The notes under the pieces are model-generated. The model was not told the origin of the DNA. It saw only the letters and a program-made list of their open reading frames with translations, and ran no database searches. A program made the position numbers and the translations under genes. A stretch of 64,000 nt of DNA from CAZJWC01 sp964550125 (GTDB lineage: Bacteria > Bacillota > Clostridia > Christensenellales > Borkfalkiaceae): the NCBI GenBank assembly GCA_964550125.1, contig CAZJWC010000004.1:62001-126000 (forward strand), written 5' to 3'. This document shows, piece after piece, positions 62,092 through 64,000 of this stretch; position 1 is the first letter of the stretch; each line of letters opens with the position of its first letter.

Positions 62092-62128
62092 TTTTTAAAA
62101 GATAATTATATTTGATATGGAGGGAGTA

Positions 62129-63232
62129 ATGCCTAATAAAATTATTGACTGGACCACTCTTGAAAAATTTGTTTTTGATTCGTTTGTGGCTGTTGGAGTT
62201 CCTGACGAGGACGCTAAAATTGTAGTAGACGTTCTTTTAGAGTCGGATAAACGAGGGATTGAATCTCATGGTGTAAATAGATTTAAAACTATTTATATTG
62301 ATAGAATAAAGGACGGAATTCAAAACCCTGTAACTAATTTTGAAGTTGTTAAGGAAACACCTACAACGGCAGTTGTTGACGGACATGATGGTATGGGACA
62401 GGTTATAGGTTACAAAGCAATGAAAATGGCTATTGATAAAGCAAAAAAATATGGTATGGGTATGGTTGCAGTTCGTAATTCTTGCCACTATGGTATTGCA
62501 GGCTATTATCCTTCAATGGCAATAAAAGAGGGTTGTATAGGAATTACAGGAACTAATGCAAGGCCCTCCATTGCACCTACTTTTGGCGTTGAAAATATGC
62601 TAGGTACTAACCCTTTAACGATAGGCTTTCCTACTGATGAGGAATTTCCTTTTATTTTGGACTGTGCAACCTCAATCTCTCAAAGGGGAAAAATTGAGTA
62701 CTATGCAAGACTAAATCAACCCACGCCTGAAGGTATGGTTATAGGAAATGACGGAAAACCTATGACTGATTCTCCTGAAATATTAAAGGCATTGACGGAA
62801 GGACGAGCAGCCTTTACTCCTTTAGGTGGTATAGGGGAAGACTTGGCTGGTTATAAGGGTTACGGCTATGCAACTGTAGTTGAGGTTTTATCTGCTGCCT
62901 TACAAGCAGGAAACTTTTTAAAGATGCTAACGGGAAAAGACAAGGAAGGAAACAAGCAACCTTACCATTTGGGACATTTCTTTATTGCAATAGATACTAA
63001 TGCTTTTGAGGGTGAGGAAACTTTCAAGAGTATTGCAGGAGAAATTATGCGTGAGTTAAGAGGTTCAAAGAAAGCCCCTGATGCTGAAAGAATTTATACG
63101 GCAGGAGAAAAAGAGTGGCTTGTATGGCAACAGCGTAAAGATGTTGGTGTTACGATAAATGAGTCCGTTCAAGCAGAATTTAACAAGGTTAGGAGTGATT
63201 TAGGAATAAAATGTCAATTCCCTTGGGATTGA
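62129..63232 (+). CDS. Malate/L-lactate dehydrogenase family (Ldh2/YlbC-type) oxidoreductase
   Basis: 367 residues from ATG 62129; GGAGGGAG lies just before it, inside the frame of an earlier ATG at 62117, so the earlier one is not used. Family features: ESHGVNRF, GHDGMGQVIGYKAM, NSCHYGIAGYY with the catalytic histidine, and NPLTIGFPT. It uses NAD(P) to interconvert 2-oxo and 2-hydroxy acids (malate, lactate, ureidoglycolate and others). Substrate not resolved. Monocistronic. Confidence 0.92.
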   Translation: MPNKIIDWTTLEKFVFDSFVAVGVPDEDAKIVVDVLLESDKRGIESHGVNRFKTIYIDRIKDGIQNPVTNFEVVKETPTTAVVDGHDGMGQVIGYKAMKMAIDKAKKYGMGMVAVRNSCHYGIAGYYPSMAIKEGCIGITGTNARPSIAPTFGVENMLGTNPLTIGFPTDEEFPFILDCATSISQRGKIEYYARLNQPTPEGMVIGNDGKPMTDSPEILKALTEGRAAFTPLGGIGEDLAGYKGYGYATVVEVLSAALQAGNFLKMLTGKDKEGNKQPYHLGHFFIAIDTNAFEGEETFKSIAGEIMRELRGSKKAPDAERIYTAGEKEWLVWQQRKDVGVTINESVQAEFNKVRSDLGIKCQFPWD

Positions 63233-63245
63233 GTAAATAAAGATT

Positions 63246-63274
63246 AAAAAACAACTCATCAATGGGTTGTTTTT
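63246..63274 (+). terminator. Intrinsic terminator after dehydrogenase gene
   Basis: A 13-bp stem with one G-T (AAAAACAACTCAT / ATGGGTTGTTTTT), 2-base loop. Confidence 0.88.
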
Positions 63275-63285
63275 GCTTTAAAAGG

Positions 63286-63314
63286 TTGCTGTCAACATAA
63301 AATTGTGCTAAAAT
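63286..63314 (+). promoter_or_regulatory. Probable promoter for aminotransferase gene
   Basis: TTGCTG (63286-63291), 17 bases, TAAAAT (63309-63314). Confidence 0.5.
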
Positions 63315-63341
63315 ATAAAAAAATATTTTAAGAGGAACACA

Positions 63342-64000
63342 ATGTTAAATAAAGCAATGTATGAGTTGGGCAATAAAAGTTCAACCATTAGAGAAATTTT
63401 TGAGTACGGGAAAAAACGTGCTTTAGAGATAGGTGAGGAAAATGTTTATGATTTTAGTCTAGGCAATCCTTCTGTGAAGCCACCTAAAGAAGTTAAAGAA
63501 ACTCTTTTAAACTTACTTGAAAATCAAAGTGAGATTGTATTACACGGATATACTTCAGCCGTAGGTGATATTGAAACTAGAAAAGCGATAGCACAAAACA
63601 TAAATGAAAAATTTTCAGTAGGTATAACTGAAAATCAAATTTATATGACTTGTGGTGCTGCTGCTTCACTTACTATAACTTTAAATAGTTTAATGGAAGA
63701 AGGGGACGAGGTTATTGCATTTGCTCCATTTTTTCCTGAATATAAAGTGTTCACTGAGAGTGCTGGAGGCAAGTTTGTACTGTCAAAACCTGATTCGAAC
63801 TTGCAAATTGATATAAACGATTTAAGTAATAGAATAACTAAAAATACAAAAGCAATTATTTTAAATTCTCCAAACAATCCTAGTGGTGTTGTTTATAGTG
63901 AGGAAATTATAGTAAAAGTTTGCAATTTACTTAAAGAAAAAAGTGCTGAACTTGGAAAAACAATCTTCCTGATTGCAGACGAGCCTTATAGAGAACTTGT
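63342..64000 (+). CDS. PLP-dependent class I/II aminotransferase (partial, 3' cut)
   Basis: The first 219 codons are present; the gene runs off the window. AGAGGAA precedes ATG. Fold I aminotransferase features: LGNPSVKPPKEV, HGYTSAVGDIETRKAIA, TCGAAASLT (cofactor phosphate region), NSPNNPSGVVYS and DEPYREL (pyridine-nitrogen aspartate). The PLP lysine lies beyond the edge. The N-terminus resembles clostridial aspartate/alanine-type aminotransferases; the amino acid substrate is not determinable. Confidence 0.92.
   Translation, partial: MLNKAMYELGNKSSTIREIFEYGKKRALEIGEENVYDFSLGNPSVKPPKEVKETLLNLLENQSEIVLHGYTSAVGDIETRKAIAQNINEKFSVGITENQIYMTCGAAASLTITLNSLMEEGDEVIAFAPFFPEYKVFTESAGGKFVLSKPDSNLQIDINDLSNRITKNTKAIILNSPNNPSGVVYSEEIIVKVCNLLKEKSAELGKTIFLIADEPYREL

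Larger units (their letters stand above)
61824..62128. other. Intergenic control region between divergent operons
   Basis: 305 bases, very AT-rich. It holds a minus-strand promoter for the glycan operon, a plus-strand promoter for the dehydrogenase gene and a palindrome between that promoter and the start codon. No RNA gene seen. Confidence 0.7.

Overview
The window comes from an AT-rich, endospore-forming, anaerobic member of the Clostridia (Bacillota), using the standard bacterial code. The evidence is the conserved Firmicutes block yqfC-yqfD-phoH-pgpH-ybeY-era-yqzL-recO, a SpoIIQ-type peptidase, the tail of an [FeFe]-hydrogenase, an NfnAB-type electron-bifurcating pair and pyruvate phosphate dikinase. 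Promoters are mostly near-perfect TTGACA-17-TATAAT boxes and genes usually end in strong hairpin/T-run terminators. I saw no rRNA, tRNA, CRISPR array, insertion sequence or phage gene. Species cannot be fixed from this sequence.

Layout. 1-0.9 kb: hydrogenase tail and a lipocalin-like protein. 0.9-3.5 kb (minus): a membrane protein with a tandem 14-residue repeat, interrupted by a 100-N assembly gap. 3.8-10 kb: S41 protease, two unknown small proteins, a cysteine desulfurase facing a DUF3343 protein, an M1 peptidase lipoprotein, and a CorA transporter behind a leader-peptide/terminator region. 10.4-13.7 kb: a very large repeat-built secreted protein. 13.8-20.4 kb: the yqfC-recO operon, headed by a sigma-E-like promoter. 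20.5-30.7 kb: ppdK, an ABC exporter, an ABC-F protein, a radical SAM protein (possibly leaderless), metK and comF. 30.8-35.9 kb: secA, prfB, tsaD. 35.9-42.6 kb: a sodium:solute symporter behind a tyrosine-rich leader peptide and attenuator, a spoIIQ region, traX-like, nth, nfnAB. 42.7-51.6 kb: obg, yhbY, a nadD-yqeK fusion, rsfS, rpmB, an Asp23 protein, a fakA-like gene, recG. 52.3-55.2 kb: a yybP-ykoY-type riboswitch and its P-type ATPase. 55.3-61.8 kb: surface-glycan genes, with two DUF4422-GT8 fusion paralogues flanking a CDP-6-deoxysugar pathway. 62-64 kb: a malate/lactate dehydrogenase-family enzyme and an aminotransferase cut by the window edge.

Themes. (1) Three separate 5' leaders with intrinsic terminators control transporters: CorA (leader peptide), the symporter (Tyr/Asn-rich leader peptide) and the P-type ATPase (metal riboswitch). 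(2) Several convergent gene pairs share overlapping stop codons (CTAA, TTAG or TTAA), so the genome is tightly packed. (3) The electron-handling genes fit ferredoxin/NAD(P)H/H2 fermentation. The most novel-looking items are the tyrosine-rich attenuator, the 14-residue-repeat membrane protein, the corA leader, the AUA start proposed for phoH and the paired DUF4422-GT8 enzymes.
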